Positions 52,052 to 62,377 are shown, counted from the first letter of the stretch. The stretch: 64,000 nucleotides of DNA from Paenibacillus dendritiformis (GCF_021654795.1 NZ_AP025344.1:5952501-6016500); one strand, 5' to 3'. Program-made: numbers and translations. The notes: generated from the sequence alone by a model not told the origin.

Positions 52052-53234
52052 GTTGTCGTTCGGCACGGTTCCGCCGAACGCGGGAGATGATAAGGTAGGG
52101 AATCCATGATATTGCGATGTACAGCAGCGCCGCCGTGGCGATTTCATCCCAGGCCCCGTAAGACGGCGTTCCCTCGTCGCCGCACAGGATGGCCCCGCCC
52201 ACCAGATACAGGGCCAAGTTCAACAGCGGGTAGCTGATGAGCTGCATCCCGTGCCGGATGCTCACGCGTTGATAGAAAAGGAACCCGAACAGCAGCATGA
52301 TGCCGGCGGCGATCGCTTTATAAGCGGGATGCCGGTACATCTCTTCCGTCAGATACCCTTGATCCGCGGCTGCCAAAATGCCGTACAACAGCACGCCCTG
52401 CAACAGCAGCACCCCGTATGCTTTCCAGCCAATCTTGCCGAACCGATACGTCCGTTGTGGTTGTGAATTGGATGAAGCGGACGCCCCCTCCGGGAGCGGC
52501 TCCTCCTCTTCTTCCGGCGCCAGACTCTCCACGTATTGGCGGAACTCGTAGTCAATCCGATGGATATCTTCCGGCCACGCCGCTTCCGCGCATTCCTGGC
52601 CTTCCTCCTCAAGCGGCTGCTCCTGTCCAACGACGAATAAGCCTTTCAGTCCGTAAACCGCCTGGCTAAAGTACAGCGGAATATGGCCGGAGCGGAACTG
52701 GGCCAGCCAGGCCAGGATATCGTCATTCCGCATCATCGGAACGGACAGCTTCCCGGGCTTCCAACCATCGCTGAATTCCAGCGTCAAGGTCCGCACCATA
52801 CCGAACTGCGGGACCTGCTCCGTGAACTTGGACGGCTTATATAGATGGTATCCTTCCAAGACCGAATACCCGTACAGGACGCGCCGAATGTCCGCCAGCG
52901 CAATCGATCCCTCCCGCTTCCCGCGGGAAGCCGGATCCCATGCCTCATACTCTACCCGCTCCGGGTAGAGGCGGTATGTATCGCGATGGCGGTTCATCCA
53001 TAGCTGCTGCGCCCACAGACGGACGGTGCCGCGCACGATGAAGAAGCCTGGCACGGCGAGCAGGAAGCTGGCGTATACCCAGCCGTTGCGCCACCCGTAC
53101 AGGAGCAGAAACGGCCCGATCATCATCGCCAGCCCGACTAGGACGACGACGAAGTACACTTCCCACATCAAAATCCAATACCAAGGCTGAATCTTCGGCT
53201 GCCGAAGTTCATGAATGAGTTCAGTCGTCCTCAA
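52029..53234 (-). CDS. multi-pass membrane protein of unknown function
   Basis: A 401-residue protein. Two helices near the N-terminus (about 18-75) precede a PH-like cytoplasmic domain (YRLYPERVEYEAWDPASRGKREGSIALADIRRVLYG), an acidic linker (EEEEEPLPEGASASS, near 245) and four C-terminal helices. No family recognised. The start is a TTG at 53232-53234 eight bases after GGGAG; an ATG at 53213 is possible. It stands alone between a terminator and a convergent gene. Confidence 0.65.
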   Translation of the reverse strand: MRTTELIHELRQPKIQPWYWILMWEVYFVVVLVGLAMMIGPFLLLYGWRNGWVYASFLLAVPGFFIVRGTVRLWAQQLWMNRHRDTYRLYPERVEYEAWDPASRGKREGSIALADIRRVLYGYSVLEGYHLYKPSKFTEQVPQFGMVRTLTLEFSDGWKPGKLSVPMMRNDDILAWLAQFRSGHIPLYFSQAVYGLKGLFVVGQEQPLEEEGQECAEAAWPEDIHRIDYEFRQYVESLAPEEEEEPLPEGASASSNSQPQRTYRFGKIGWKAYGVLLLQGVLLYGILAAADQGYLTEEMYRHPAYKAIAAGIMLLFGFLFYQRVSIRHGMQLISYPLLNLALYLVGGAILCGDEGTPSYGAWDEIATAALLYIAISWIPYLIISRVRRNRAERQQAAHPGL

Positions 53235-53345
53235 GTTGTAATCTCCCTTCCCCAGACGATTCTATGTTCCATCATATACGCATGGGCGCAAAACATGAAT
53301 AATACGTTCCTTACCCGATTTTTCCCCGGATCAATCAAGCCCGAT

Positions 53346-53387
53346 TAAAAAAACTGTCCCCGAGCCATTGCGGCCACTTGGGGACAG
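53346..53387 (-). terminator. intrinsic terminator of the S9 peptidase gene
   Basis: On the minus strand ACTGTCCCC pairs with GGGGACAGT and is followed by seven U residues. Confidence 0.88.
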
Positions 53388-53401
53388 TCTGCTGCTTGCG
53401 C

Positions 53402-55198
53402 CTACCCATGGTGGCGCTGCAGGAAATCGACGATCGCGCGATACACCCGCATTTCATTCTCTTTCTTCGTGAATCCGTGACCTTCATCGTCCAGCACGAT
53501 ATACTCGACATCGCGCCCTTGCTGGCGAAGCTGCTCGACGATCTGGTCGGACTCCGCCTTGACGACGCGCGGATCGTTCGCGCCCTGGATGACCAGCATC
53601 GGGTTCGTCATGCCTTCGAGATACGTAATCGGGGAATCCTTGATGAAGCGCTCTTTGTCGCGCTCCGGTTCGCCGACCCAACGCTCCATCATCGGCTTCC
53701 AATGCTCCGGAACCGAATGGTAGAAAGTGAACAGATTACTGACGCCGAAGATATCGACCGCCGCCCGGAAATAATCCGCATGGCGACCGGCCAACAGCAG
53801 CGTCATATAGCCGCCGTAGCTGCCGCCTACGATGAACAGGCGCTCCTTCGATGAGATGCCCTGCTCGAACAGCCAATCCATCCCGGCGACGCAATCGAGA
53901 CGCGGGCCTTCGCCCCAATCGCACTCCACCAGCTTCACGAACGAGCTGCCGTAGCCGGTGCTGCCCCGGAAGTTCGGAGCGAAGATATGGTAGCCCTGGG
54001 CGAGGAAGTACTGGAACATGCTGCGGAATTGCTTGCGCTCCGCCGCCTGCGGACCGCCATGCGGCCAGAATATCGTGTACCCGTTGGCCGCTTCGGCCTT
54101 CGCCCGGAACAGCAGCGCTTCTATCTCCATCCCGTCGAAGGAGGAATAGGTGACGACCTCTGGCTCTACCATCTGCTCGGGCGTCAGCCCGGTCGGCAGG
54201 TTCCGGGTCAACTGCTTCCAGCCCCTGTCCGCTTGCTTGTAAATATTCGCCGGAGATGCGGCTCCGCGGGCAAGCAGGTAGACGGTGCCCGATTGGGCGA
54301 CATGAATCTGGTCGACCAGCGAGTTCGGAAGCTCCATCGGCTCCAATTCACGCGCATCCAGCGAGAACCGGTACAGGCGATCCTCCACGCCTTTTTCCGT
54401 AACGAAGTAAAGCGTCCGGCTGTCCTTGTGCCACTTGATCTCGACGATGCCTTCCCGCGGAATCCGGCACAGCTCGGAAAACTGGCGGCTCGGAATATGG
54501 TAGGATGCGGCGTAGGCATACTCCGCCTTGTAATCCGTGGCGAAGACAACCGTGTCTTCATCCACAAAGATGGCGCGGCTGCTTCGGTGAACCTCGCCTT
54601 CTTCGGCGGGTACCATCGGAAGATCGCCTTCTTCGGTGCGGACATAGAGGACGCGATAGGTATTGCTATAGGACTGGCCGTAGACGAAGCGGCCCTCGCC
54701 CGGACTGACCGCCTCCAGATCCGTTGCCGCACCCTGTCCCTCAATCAGAAGCTCGTCCTGCTTCGTCCGCAAATTGTATACGCGGCTGTTCAAAAAATTC
54801 GGATTATTCCGGCTCGTGCAATAATATAATCTCTCCCCGTCCTCCGACAGATGGGCGAAATACATCTTGTCCTTCTCATCCGCCTCGAACAGCGGTACCG
54901 GCTTGCCTCCGGCCGGCGGAAGCGCATAGATGTGGTAATTCTCGTCTCCGTCGCGATCGAAGCCGCACAAAATATGGCGCTGCTCCGGGTCGATGGCAAT
55001 GAAGCTGCTGACCTGATTGATATACGTCAGCGGGTAAGGGAAAGCGGTCCCCTCCATCTCTATCGCCCACAGATTGTAATGGCCGTTCAGGTTGCTGCTG
55101 AACACGATTCGGCTCTCATCCCGGCTGACCGCGAACTGGCGAATGACCGTCGTCTGGAAATACTGCTCTACATCCGGCTTCGGAAACTGCAGCATCAT
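53402..55198 (-). CDS. S9 family (prolyl oligopeptidase-type) peptidase
   Basis: A 598-residue cytoplasmic serine hydrolase. The N-terminal two thirds form a seven-bladed propeller (repeats such as VSRDESRIVFSSNLNGHYNLW). The C-terminal alpha/beta hydrolase has the nucleophile in GGSYGGYMTLLLAG, Asp in IQGANDPRVVKAESDQ and His in DEGHGFTKKENE. It should cleave short peptides or acyl-peptides. The ATG at 55196-55198 follows AAGGAGGGG; the frame is open to 55312 but those codons lack a ribosome site. Confidence 0.92.
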   Translation of the reverse strand: MMLQFPKPDVEQYFQTTVIRQFAVSRDESRIVFSSNLNGHYNLWAIEMEGTAFPYPLTYINQVSSFIAIDPEQRHILCGFDRDGDENYHIYALPPAGGKPVPLFEADEKDKMYFAHLSEDGERLYYCTSRNNPNFLNSRVYNLRTKQDELLIEGQGAATDLEAVSPGEGRFVYGQSYSNTYRVLYVRTEEGDLPMVPAEEGEVHRSSRAIFVDEDTVVFATDYKAEYAYAASYHIPSRQFSELCRIPREGIVEIKWHKDSRTLYFVTEKGVEDRLYRFSLDARELEPMELPNSLVDQIHVAQSGTVYLLARGAASPANIYKQADRGWKQLTRNLPTGLTPEQMVEPEVVTYSSFDGMEIEALLFRAKAEAANGYTIFWPHGGPQAAERKQFRSMFQYFLAQGYHIFAPNFRGSTGYGSSFVKLVECDWGEGPRLDCVAGMDWLFEQGISSKERLFIVGGSYGGYMTLLLAGRHADYFRAAVDIFGVSNLFTFYHSVPEHWKPMMERWVGEPERDKERFIKDSPITYLEGMTNPMLVIQGANDPRVVKAESDQIVEQLRQQGRDVEYIVLDDEGHGFTKKENEMRVYRAIVDFLQRHHG

Positions 55199-55400
55199 AA
55201 CCCCTCCTTCTTGGCGCCAAACCGGGAAAGTTGAATGGGGTTCCAAAGTTTGGCATATGAATACGTCCATCATATCCCGATTTCCGCTCCCGTGTAAAGT
55301 GGGCCTTCTCATGGCACAGGCCGCTCCAGCCCTTACAAATCAAGAAGGCCGCTCCGCCGGCTCATGACGAGCCGGGCGGGCAGCCCATTCCATGGTTGTT

Positions 55401-56396
55401 TTATTCTGCTATGCCTTTCACCGGCTGAATTTGAATGGCTGTGACCTTCCCTGAGGAAGACATGATTCCGTATATCGACGGCTGGCCTTTCTTCGTGTAT
55501 TCGAACATATTCGGATAGTCCGGACTCCAGGACACGGAATACCCTTTCATGTCGATTCCCGCAATTTTCTTGACGACGGGCGATACGGCGGCAATCTTCT
55601 TCTCGTTGCTCATCTTGTTCGCCATTATTTCCATTTGATCATAATCAATGGGCTTGTTGTCAATGAGAGAGACGCTCCATATTTTTCCCGTCTTTGTCCC
55701 TACGACAATGGAAGCCTTCCCGTCACCGTCGCTGAACATCCAGACATCTCCGTCGACGGCTCTCGTGCGAATGGCCTCCGTCAGCTTCGGAGCGGACACG
55801 CCCGCGGCTTTCGCCATCTCTTTGAGCGCTTCCTGCGCCCGGGCCAGCGCCTTTTTATCGGCTTGGGCCGCCGGATATTCAATCGCGGCGAAGGTAACGG
55901 CGCCATTGGCGACCGCTACGCTGGCATCATCGCTATTAATATAATAAGTGATGCCCGTTTCTGCGGCCTCTTTCGCTTTTACGGCATCGGTAAATTTGAA
56001 TTTTTTCTTTCCGTCCAATGCTTTGAGCGCCTTCTCCGCGGCTTGTTTTACCTTGCTCGGCACTTCCGCATAGGAGACGGCCGCGCTGACGTACAATGAA
56101 TTATCGATATCCTCGATAAGGAAGCTGGCATAGTCGTGCTCGTTCTCGCCGGCAAGAAAAATCATCTCACCGGATTGATAAGCATGGATCAGTTCAATCT
56201 CTTTCCCCGCGAGCTTCTTCATTTCCTGCTGCACCCGCGTAAGGAGCGCATCATCGATATCCTCCATATTCAGTTCAACGCTCTCTTCTTCCCACTCCCA
56301 TTCCTCGGCGGCCAGCGCATGCGCCGGTACAGCGCTTAGCAGCAATGCGGCCATCCACAGCGGCGCGATCCATTTGACCCACTTGGTCCATCTCAT
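55401..56396 (-). CDS. secreted protein of unknown function (PepSY-like repeats)
   Basis: A 331-residue protein with a signal peptide ending AHALAAEE. The mature part is acidic at first (EEWEWEEESVEL), then holds two or three alpha-beta units of about 80 residues resembling PepSY/YcdB-type domains (AEKALKALDGKKKFKFTDAV, YYINSDDASVAVANGAVT, VKKIAGIDMKGYSVSW). Such domains are found in inhibitors and in surface proteins of Bacillota. Function unknown. Confidence 0.7.
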   Translation of the reverse strand: MRWTKWVKWIAPLWMAALLLSAVPAHALAAEEWEWEEESVELNMEDIDDALLTRVQQEMKKLAGKEIELIHAYQSGEMIFLAGENEHDYASFLIEDIDNSLYVSAAVSYAEVPSKVKQAAEKALKALDGKKKFKFTDAVKAKEAAETGITYYINSDDASVAVANGAVTFAAIEYPAAQADKKALARAQEALKEMAKAAGVSAPKLTEAIRTRAVDGDVWMFSDGDGKASIVVGTKTGKIWSVSLIDNKPIDYDQMEIMANKMSNEKKIAAVSPVVKKIAGIDMKGYSVSWSPDYPNMFEYTKKGQPSIYGIMSSSGKVTAIQIQPVKGIAE

Positions 56397-56596
56397 CGTC
56401 GTGTCTCCCCCTATGTATTATTGGACATGGAACAGGGACGCCGTTCGCCCCTGACAGCCCTCCTAATTATACGAAGGAAATACAGGATTAGACAATGAAT
56501 ATTTGTTCATTGTATGATTTTATAGAGAATAGTGAAACCCGCGGATATATAAGAACCATGCAGGCAACTCGTATGGAAGAAGAAGGAGGGACTCGT

Positions 56597-57430
56597 ATGG
56601 CTGGAGGAAGCGCTGCTTCCACAGCGGATGGCCGTGCCTTACATGATAATTGGTACCAGGTCGATCCATTGGACAAGAGGACGTATGTGATTCACGAACC
56701 CCGCTATTATCAAAAAAATAATGTCTTTCTTCTGATCGGGACCGATCGGGCGCTGCTCTTTGATTCCGGTTCGGGAAAAAGAACGATCGCCCCGCTTATC
56801 AGACAGCTCACCCATCTGCCGATAATCTTGTTTAATTCCCACGCTCATTTCGATCATATCGGCAATAACCACGAGTTCAAGCATATCGCGCTGACCGACC
56901 TTCCCATCAACCGGGAGCAAATGAAAAACAACCTGTTCACCCCGCACTGGCGGTTACGGTTGTCATTCAAGCGGTATTCCTTCCCCATTCAGGAATGGTA
57001 TAAGGCGGGGCAGACGATAGATTTAGGGAACCGGAAGCTCCATGTGATTCCATTGCCGGGGCATTCCGCGGATCATGCCGGATTGTTGGATGAGGAGAAC
57101 GGGTATTTCTTTGTCGCGGACGCCCTGTATCACGGTCCTCTCGTAGCCAATCTCCCTACCGCCCACATTCCGGACTACGCGCGAAGCGCGCAGGCGATGA
57201 TCGACATCTATGCCGGTCACAAGATATTGGGGAGTCATTTCCTGCCTGCTCCCTTCATGGGCCAACGTCATCTCCTGGATCTGAAGGCCGCATGCGGGCA
57301 AGCGCTCGGCTCCCCGCGAAGCTGGGTCAACCGGCTCAAGCCCTTTCTCCTCTTCAAGCACGGTACGGTTACATTGCAAGTGAGCCATGCGGCCTTAAAG
57401 GAGCGAGACCGGGGGCCGGCCCCGGCATAG
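56597..57430 (+). CDS. MBL-fold metallo-hydrolase
   Basis: A 277-residue metallo-beta-lactamase-fold protein. The metal motif is NSHAHFDHIGNN (HxHxDH), a third ligand lies in PLPGHSADHAGLLDEE, and VADALYHGP supplies the bridging Asp. No signal peptide. Relatives act on thioesters, phosphodiesters or lactones, so the substrate is open. I chose the ATG at 56597 because AAGGAGGG precedes it; an upstream frame to 56495 lacks a ribosome site. Confidence 0.85.
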   Translation: MAGGSAASTADGRALHDNWYQVDPLDKRTYVIHEPRYYQKNNVFLLIGTDRALLFDSGSGKRTIAPLIRQLTHLPIILFNSHAHFDHIGNNHEFKHIALTDLPINREQMKNNLFTPHWRLRLSFKRYSFPIQEWYKAGQTIDLGNRKLHVIPLPGHSADHAGLLDEENGYFFVADALYHGPLVANLPTAHIPDYARSAQAMIDIYAGHKILGSHFLPAPFMGQRHLLDLKAACGQALGSPRSWVNRLKPFLLFKHGTVTLQVSHAALKERDRGPAPA

Positions 57431-57541
57431 ACACCGGCCCGTCACCCCTGGAGTCCTAATGGGCCTGCCGCTTCCTTCATAGGAACGGCGCTATCCAAGG
57501 CAGCATCCGGGGCGAGAGCTCTTTATAACCATCAGTCAGGC

Positions 57542-58834
57542 TCAATGCGCCGGGAAAAATACCATCTGCAGCGCGAAAATGACGCCGAAGACATAGAGAA
57601 TCGGGTGCACGTGCCGGCCTTTGCCGCTGAACAGCTTGATGAGCGGATAAGTAATGAAGCCAATCGCGATGCCTGTCGCGATGCTGGAGGTCAGCGGCAT
57701 GCTGATCATAATCGCGAATGCCGGGAACGCATCATCGAATTGCTTCCACTGAATGCGGGCCAGCCCCTCCATCATGAAGCAGCCGACAATGATGAGCACC
57801 GGAGCGGTAATGGCCGGGAGCGAAGAGATCGATTCGATCACCGGCGAGAAGAAGAGCGACAGGAAGAACAGCCCGGCGACGACAGCCGAAGTCAAGCCGG
57901 TGCGCCCCCCTGCGGCCACGCCTGCCGATGATTCCACATAGGCGCTGGACGGTGTCGTTCCCATCAGCGACCCTGCCGTCGTCGCCATGGCGTCGGCCAG
58001 CAGCGCCTGCTTCGCCCGCGGAAAAGAGTTGCCCTTCATCAGGCCCGCCTGCTCAGCGACCCCGATCATCGTGCCGGTCGTGTCGAAGATCGTCACCAGC
58101 AGGAAGGCAAAGACGACCGTGTACAGTCCATGCGTGAAGACGCCCGAAATATCGATATCGAACAACACCGGGGCCGCAGGCAGCGCAACGACACCCGTGA
58201 ACTTCATCAAGCCCATGAAGTAACCGATGACGGCAGTCATCGCCATGCCGATAAATAAAGCGCCGTGCACCTTGCGGGCCATCAGGATAAGCGTAATGAA
58301 CAGGCCAGCCAGCGTCAATATCGTGACAGGCTGGTGCAGATCGCCGAAAGCGACCATCGTCGATTCGCTGGCTACCACAATGCCGGATGATTTCAAGCCG
58401 ATAAAGGCGATGAATAATCCGATGCCTGCCGTGATGCCGAACTTGAGCGGCGCCGGTATCGACTCAATCAACGTCTCGCGCAGCTTCGTAAAGGTAAGCA
58501 GCAGGAATAGAATCCCCGCCAGGAACACCGTTCCGAAGACAGTCTGGTAGGTAACGCCCTGCGAAGCCACCACGGAGGTGAAGTAGGCATTCATTCCCAT
58601 GCCCGGCGCGACGGCGATCGGATGATTCGCCGCGAGAGCCATGGTCAATGTTCCGATAATGGCGGAGATGACCGTCGCCGTGAACACCTGTTGAAACGGC
58701 ACCCCTGCCCCCGACAATATCGCCGGGTTGACGACAACAATATATACCATAGTCAAGAACGTGGTTAGTCCCGCTGTCATCTCGGTGCGGACATTCGTGC
58801 CATGTTCTTTTAATTTGAACCACTTTTCTATCAT
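57542..58834 (-). CDS. guanine/hypoxanthine permease (AzgA/PbuG type)
   Basis: A 430-residue symporter. It opens with FKLKEHGTNVRTEMTAGLTTFLTMVYIVVVNP, the AzgA-family hallmark, and AVAPGMGMNAYF and MGTTPSSAYVESSAGVAAGGRTG mark the substrate regions. Bacillus relatives PbuG and PbuO take up guanine and hypoxanthine. A strong promoter lies 43 bp upstream of the ATG; no purine riboswitch precedes it. The ATG at 58832-58834 follows AAGGAGC. Confidence 0.92.
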   Translation of the reverse strand: MIEKWFKLKEHGTNVRTEMTAGLTTFLTMVYIVVVNPAILSGAGVPFQQVFTATVISAIIGTLTMALAANHPIAVAPGMGMNAYFTSVVASQGVTYQTVFGTVFLAGILFLLLTFTKLRETLIESIPAPLKFGITAGIGLFIAFIGLKSSGIVVASESTMVAFGDLHQPVTILTLAGLFITLILMARKVHGALFIGMAMTAVIGYFMGLMKFTGVVALPAAPVLFDIDISGVFTHGLYTVVFAFLLVTIFDTTGTMIGVAEQAGLMKGNSFPRAKQALLADAMATTAGSLMGTTPSSAYVESSAGVAAGGRTGLTSAVVAGLFFLSLFFSPVIESISSLPAITAPVLIIVGCFMMEGLARIQWKQFDDAFPAFAIMISMPLTSSIATGIAIGFITYPLIKLFSGKGRHVHPILYVFGVIFALQMVFFPAH

Positions 58835-58876
58835 GAACTCTGCTCCTTCCTTGCCTTGCGCCTTGCGCACTTTCGT

Positions 58877-58905
58877 ATCCTAGTCCAAAGCCGATTTTTT
58901 GTCAA
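58877..58905 (-). promoter_or_regulatory. sigma-A promoter of the guanine/hypoxanthine permease gene
   Basis: On the minus strand TTGACA (58900-58905) and TAGGAT (58877-58882) are 17 bp apart. The remaining 440 bp up to 59344 hold one isolated ACGAACAAT site (58984-58992) and nothing else recognised. Confidence 0.7.
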
Positions 58906-59344
58906 TGATATTGTCGATTCATTCGCCTTTTCGTCGAAAATTGCCCGGGAAATGCTATTTTTTCTAATCTCTCCATCCCGAAAACGAACAATATATCGAT
59001 ACGGAACTCATTCCTCACATTTTGCTGGCCAGACTCGTCCTCTGTTGAAAATGGTTAGTCTAGTATTCCATAGCGCAACGCAAATCCATTCATTTCGTAA
59101 TGTATACTATCATATTCTCTTTGGCCCGCGGCCACGTTCCTATCCGGTTCGTACGACCTCCAGGGCGCGCCGCTCACCCCCAAGATCGCTCCGTTCACCG
59201 CATAAATAAGGCGGCCGCATCCATTCCGTTATAAGATGAATGCGTCACATCGGGAGCAAAAATGGCCAATGGCAACACGCCGGTCCTCGTGACCCTGATT
59301 CATATGTAAAAGCAGTATAGATACTTATAGGGAGAGATGATATT

Positions 59345-60772
59345 TTGAAACCTATGATGACAAAATGGACCAGACGTTCCATACAGCTATTCGCCGCATC
59401 CGTGATTTCTCTAAGCGTCCTGTTCTCTTGGGCACCGGCCGCACATGGAGAAGCCAACCCGGCTGCGGACGCATCGACGGCCGCCGTCAAGGGCACCGCA
59501 TCGACCGAATTCAGACAGCAATGGGAAGATTGGCTCCGCACGAATGCCTATGCGCTGGATACGATACAACCTGCCGCGACGAAGGACGGCCAGCCTGCCG
59601 AAGGCAGCTTCGCCGACCTGGATATGCTGAAGCCGCTGCTGCTCGACAAGCGCATCGTCTATCTCGGCGAGAGCTCGCACGGAGTCGCTGAGTTCAACTC
59701 GGTCAAGACGCGGTTGATTCAATTTCTCCATCAGGAATTGGGCTTTAACGTCATAGCCTTCGAATCGCCGCTGGGCAATGCGGCAACCGCCTTCGGCAAC
59801 GTGAAGACGAAGACGCCGGAAGAGATCCTGAAGACATCCATTTTCCCGCAATGGCATACGAAGGAGACGCTGCCGCTGTTCCAATACATGAAGGAAACTC
59901 AAGCTACGGAGCAGCCGCTCCAATTGGCAGGCTTCGATATGCAGCCGATGGGGCCGATTCTGGCCGGGGATTGGATGAAGGATGAAGATCTCAACGCCCG
60001 ATATACGGAAGCCGAACGCTCACTGTGGAAGTGGATGAGCTCGGAAGATCTGGCAGCCTTCGCAAAAGAAAAACCTAATTTGTTGAAATTGTACCAGGAT
60101 ATGAAGGCAAAGGTGTCCGAGCAGGAGAAGACCTTGGCGAAGCAGTACCCGGACAACCCGCATCTGATTGCGATGATGAACCGGATGCTCGATGATCGCA
60201 TCCGCCTGATCGACGAGTACATTGAGCTTAGTATCAAAGCGAATGTGACGGCCCAGGAAGGCGACTATTCCGGCATGATGAAGATGATGGAATGGCGCGA
60301 CCAGGCGATGGCCGACAACCTGCTCTGGATGGCGACGGAAATCTATCCGACGGAAAAGATTATCGTCTGGGGCCATAACACGCATATCAGCAAGGCGACT
60401 TCGCGGATGGAGCAATCGTTCATGCCGGAGGGCCGCTTCATGGGCGAGCTGATGCAGAACACGATGTTCGGGCCGTACAGCTACACGATCGGCCTGTATA
60501 TGGGAAGCGGAACGAGCGCGGACAATCTGGGAGAGACCTTCGAGGTGCAGCCGCTTCCGGCCAATTCGATCGAATCGTTGATGAAGTCCGCGAACCGTCC
60601 TTATACGTTCGTCGATCTGCGCTATGCGGAGAAGAGCCCCGGCAGCTCCTGGATGAGCGAGCCGCGCTCCGCCCTCTACTTCGGCATGCTGCCGGAAGTC
60701 TTCGTGCCTCGGGAGCAGTATGACGGCATCTTGTATATTGATCAGGTAAAAGCACCGGCATTTCTCAAATAA
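59345..60772 (+). CDS. erythromycin esterase family protein, first copy
   Basis: A 475-residue exported protein: signal peptide ending AAHGEA, then the Ere fold. Conserved residues are in YLGESSHGVAEFNSVKTRL (the catalytic Glu and His of GExxHG), AFESPLG, LAGFDMQP and IIVWGHNTHI. Ere enzymes hydrolyse macrolide lactones, but family members with a signal peptide in Paenibacillus mostly have unknown substrates. The start is a TTG at 59345 behind GGGAGAG, or an ATG three codons on. A homologue follows 65 bp downstream. Confidence 0.85.
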   Translation: MKPMMTKWTRRSIQLFAASVISLSVLFSWAPAAHGEANPAADASTAAVKGTASTEFRQQWEDWLRTNAYALDTIQPAATKDGQPAEGSFADLDMLKPLLLDKRIVYLGESSHGVAEFNSVKTRLIQFLHQELGFNVIAFESPLGNAATAFGNVKTKTPEEILKTSIFPQWHTKETLPLFQYMKETQATEQPLQLAGFDMQPMGPILAGDWMKDEDLNARYTEAERSLWKWMSSEDLAAFAKEKPNLLKLYQDMKAKVSEQEKTLAKQYPDNPHLIAMMNRMLDDRIRLIDEYIELSIKANVTAQEGDYSGMMKMMEWRDQAMADNLLWMATEIYPTEKIIVWGHNTHISKATSRMEQSFMPEGRFMGELMQNTMFGPYSYTIGLYMGSGTSADNLGETFEVQPLPANSIESLMKSANRPYTFVDLRYAEKSPGSSWMSEPRSALYFGMLPEVFVPREQYDGILYIDQVKAPAFLK

Positions 60773-60837
60773 CGGCCTTATACATGGAATGTGAAGATAG
60801 AAGATGGATTACTTATGGACTTCAGGAGGATATGACC

Positions 60838-62304
60838 TTGACTATGACGATATCGGATTGGACACGCAAGGGAGCCGCTGTGCTCCTCGCCTCCGTGATT
60901 GCCTTCGGCACGCTGCTCTCCTTCGGAGCGACGGCGCACGGGCAAGCCGCAGGGGGAAGCACGCCAGGAGAGGGCCAGGCGGGAGCGCAGGCCTCAGCCG
61001 GCACGGCGGCGGCCCCGGATCGGGCCCGTACGAGCACGGAGGCCCGTCAGGATTGGAAGCAGTGGATGAAGGAGCACGCCATCGCGCTCGATTCCATCCA
61101 GCCGGAGGCAGCCCCGCAGGCCCGGATTCCTGCCGAACGCTTCGCCGATCTGGACGCGCTGAAGCCGCTGCTGGAAGACAAGCGCATCGTCTACCTGGGC
61201 GAGAGCTCCCATGGCGCGGCGGAATACAATTCGGCCAAGACGCGGCTGATTCAATATTTGCATCAAGAGCTGGGCTTCAACGTCGTCGCCTTCGAGACGA
61301 ATCTCGGCAATGCCGCCTCCGCGTACGGCCATATTCGCGCCCGGGAGCCGGTCGCGACGATGAAGGATTCGATCTTCCGCGTCTGGCAGGCGCAAGAGAC
61401 CGTACCGCTTTTCCAATACATCAAGGATGCGCAAAACACGAAGACGCCGCTGGCGCTGGCGGGCTTCGATATGCAGCCGCAGGGAGCGCTGTTCACGGGC
61501 GAGTGGATGGGCGATGCCAAGCTGGCCAAGCAATTCCGGGAAGCGGAACAAGAGCTGGATGAGTGGGAAATGACCGAAGATCCGGAAGGTTACCGCAAGG
61601 CGAAGCCGAAGCTGCTGAAGGTGTACCAGCAGGTGCGGGCGCTGCTGCCGAAGCGCGCCGAGGAGCTGCAGCGGCAGTATCCGGACAATCCGCATATCGT
61701 CAAGCTGATGGAGCGGGCCCTGGACAACCGGATTCAAGTCGTCGAGGAGTATATGGAGATTTCGATTCATTCCTCCGCGTTCCTGAACGGAAAATCGATG
61801 GACTACATGTCGGTGATCAAATCCTCGGAATACCGCGATCGGATGATGGCCGACAACCTGAGCTGGCTTGCCACCCATGTCTATCCGAACGAGAAGATTA
61901 TCGTCTGGGCCCATAACGGCCATATTGCCAAAGCATACTCGCAAGAGATGAATTCGCTGCCACGCGTCCATATGGGCGAATGGATGCAGAAGACCGAATT
62001 CAAGGATCAAAGCTACGTAATCGGCTTGTATATGGGCGGCGGCCGCAATGCGCATGTCGCCGGAGGCGCTTCCGACGTGCTTCCTCCAATGCCGCATTCG
62101 GTCGAGGAAGTGATGAAAGGGGCAGGGCATCCGTTCGCCTTTGTCGACCTGCGCTATGCGAAGCGCGCGCCGGGCAATTCGTGGATGACGCAGCCGAACA
62201 TCTCCTACTATGACGGCGTCATGCCGGTCAGCAGCGTTCCGGCGCAGCAGTTCGACGGCATCCTGTTCATCGATCAAGTAAGCGAGCCGGATTATTTGAA
62301 GTAA
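60838..62304 (+). CDS. erythromycin esterase family protein, second copy
   Basis: A 488-residue paralogue of the preceding protein, about 60 percent identical, with a signal peptide ending AHGQA and a longer Gly/Ala-rich linker. The Ere motifs are intact: YLGESSHGAAEYNSAKTRL, AFETNLG, LAGFDMQP, IIVWAHNGHI. The likely start is the TTG at 60838, eight bases after AGGAGG; ATGs at 60832 and 60844 are also in frame. Both copies end in FIDQV or YIDQV followed by a short tail, so this is a tandem duplication. A terminator follows. Confidence 0.85.
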   Translation: MTMTISDWTRKGAAVLLASVIAFGTLLSFGATAHGQAAGGSTPGEGQAGAQASAGTAAAPDRARTSTEARQDWKQWMKEHAIALDSIQPEAAPQARIPAERFADLDALKPLLEDKRIVYLGESSHGAAEYNSAKTRLIQYLHQELGFNVVAFETNLGNAASAYGHIRAREPVATMKDSIFRVWQAQETVPLFQYIKDAQNTKTPLALAGFDMQPQGALFTGEWMGDAKLAKQFREAEQELDEWEMTEDPEGYRKAKPKLLKVYQQVRALLPKRAEELQRQYPDNPHIVKLMERALDNRIQVVEEYMEISIHSSAFLNGKSMDYMSVIKSSEYRDRMMADNLSWLATHVYPNEKIIVWAHNGHIAKAYSQEMNSLPRVHMGEWMQKTEFKDQSYVIGLYMGGGRNAHVAGGASDVLPPMPHSVEEVMKGAGHPFAFVDLRYAKRAPGNSWMTQPNISYYDGVMPVSSVPAQQFDGILFIDQVSEPDYLK

Positions 62305-62317
62305 TCCCCGATCAGCG

Positions 62318-62371
62318 CAAGGCTGCGCCGCTCAAGCAGGCATTCTGCTTGGGCGGGCAGCCTTGTTTCCT
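62318..62371 (+). terminator. intrinsic terminator after the esterase pair
   Basis: CAAGGCTGC and GCAGCCTTG enclose a second stem (CAAGCAG/CTGCTTG), followed by TTTCCTT. Confidence 0.75.
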
Positions 62372-62377
62372 TGATAT

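Noticed and set aside
58984..58992. PurR-like ACGAACAAT before the AzgA-type permease
   Set aside because: Only a single half; no inverted partner about 18 bp away in the correct orientation.
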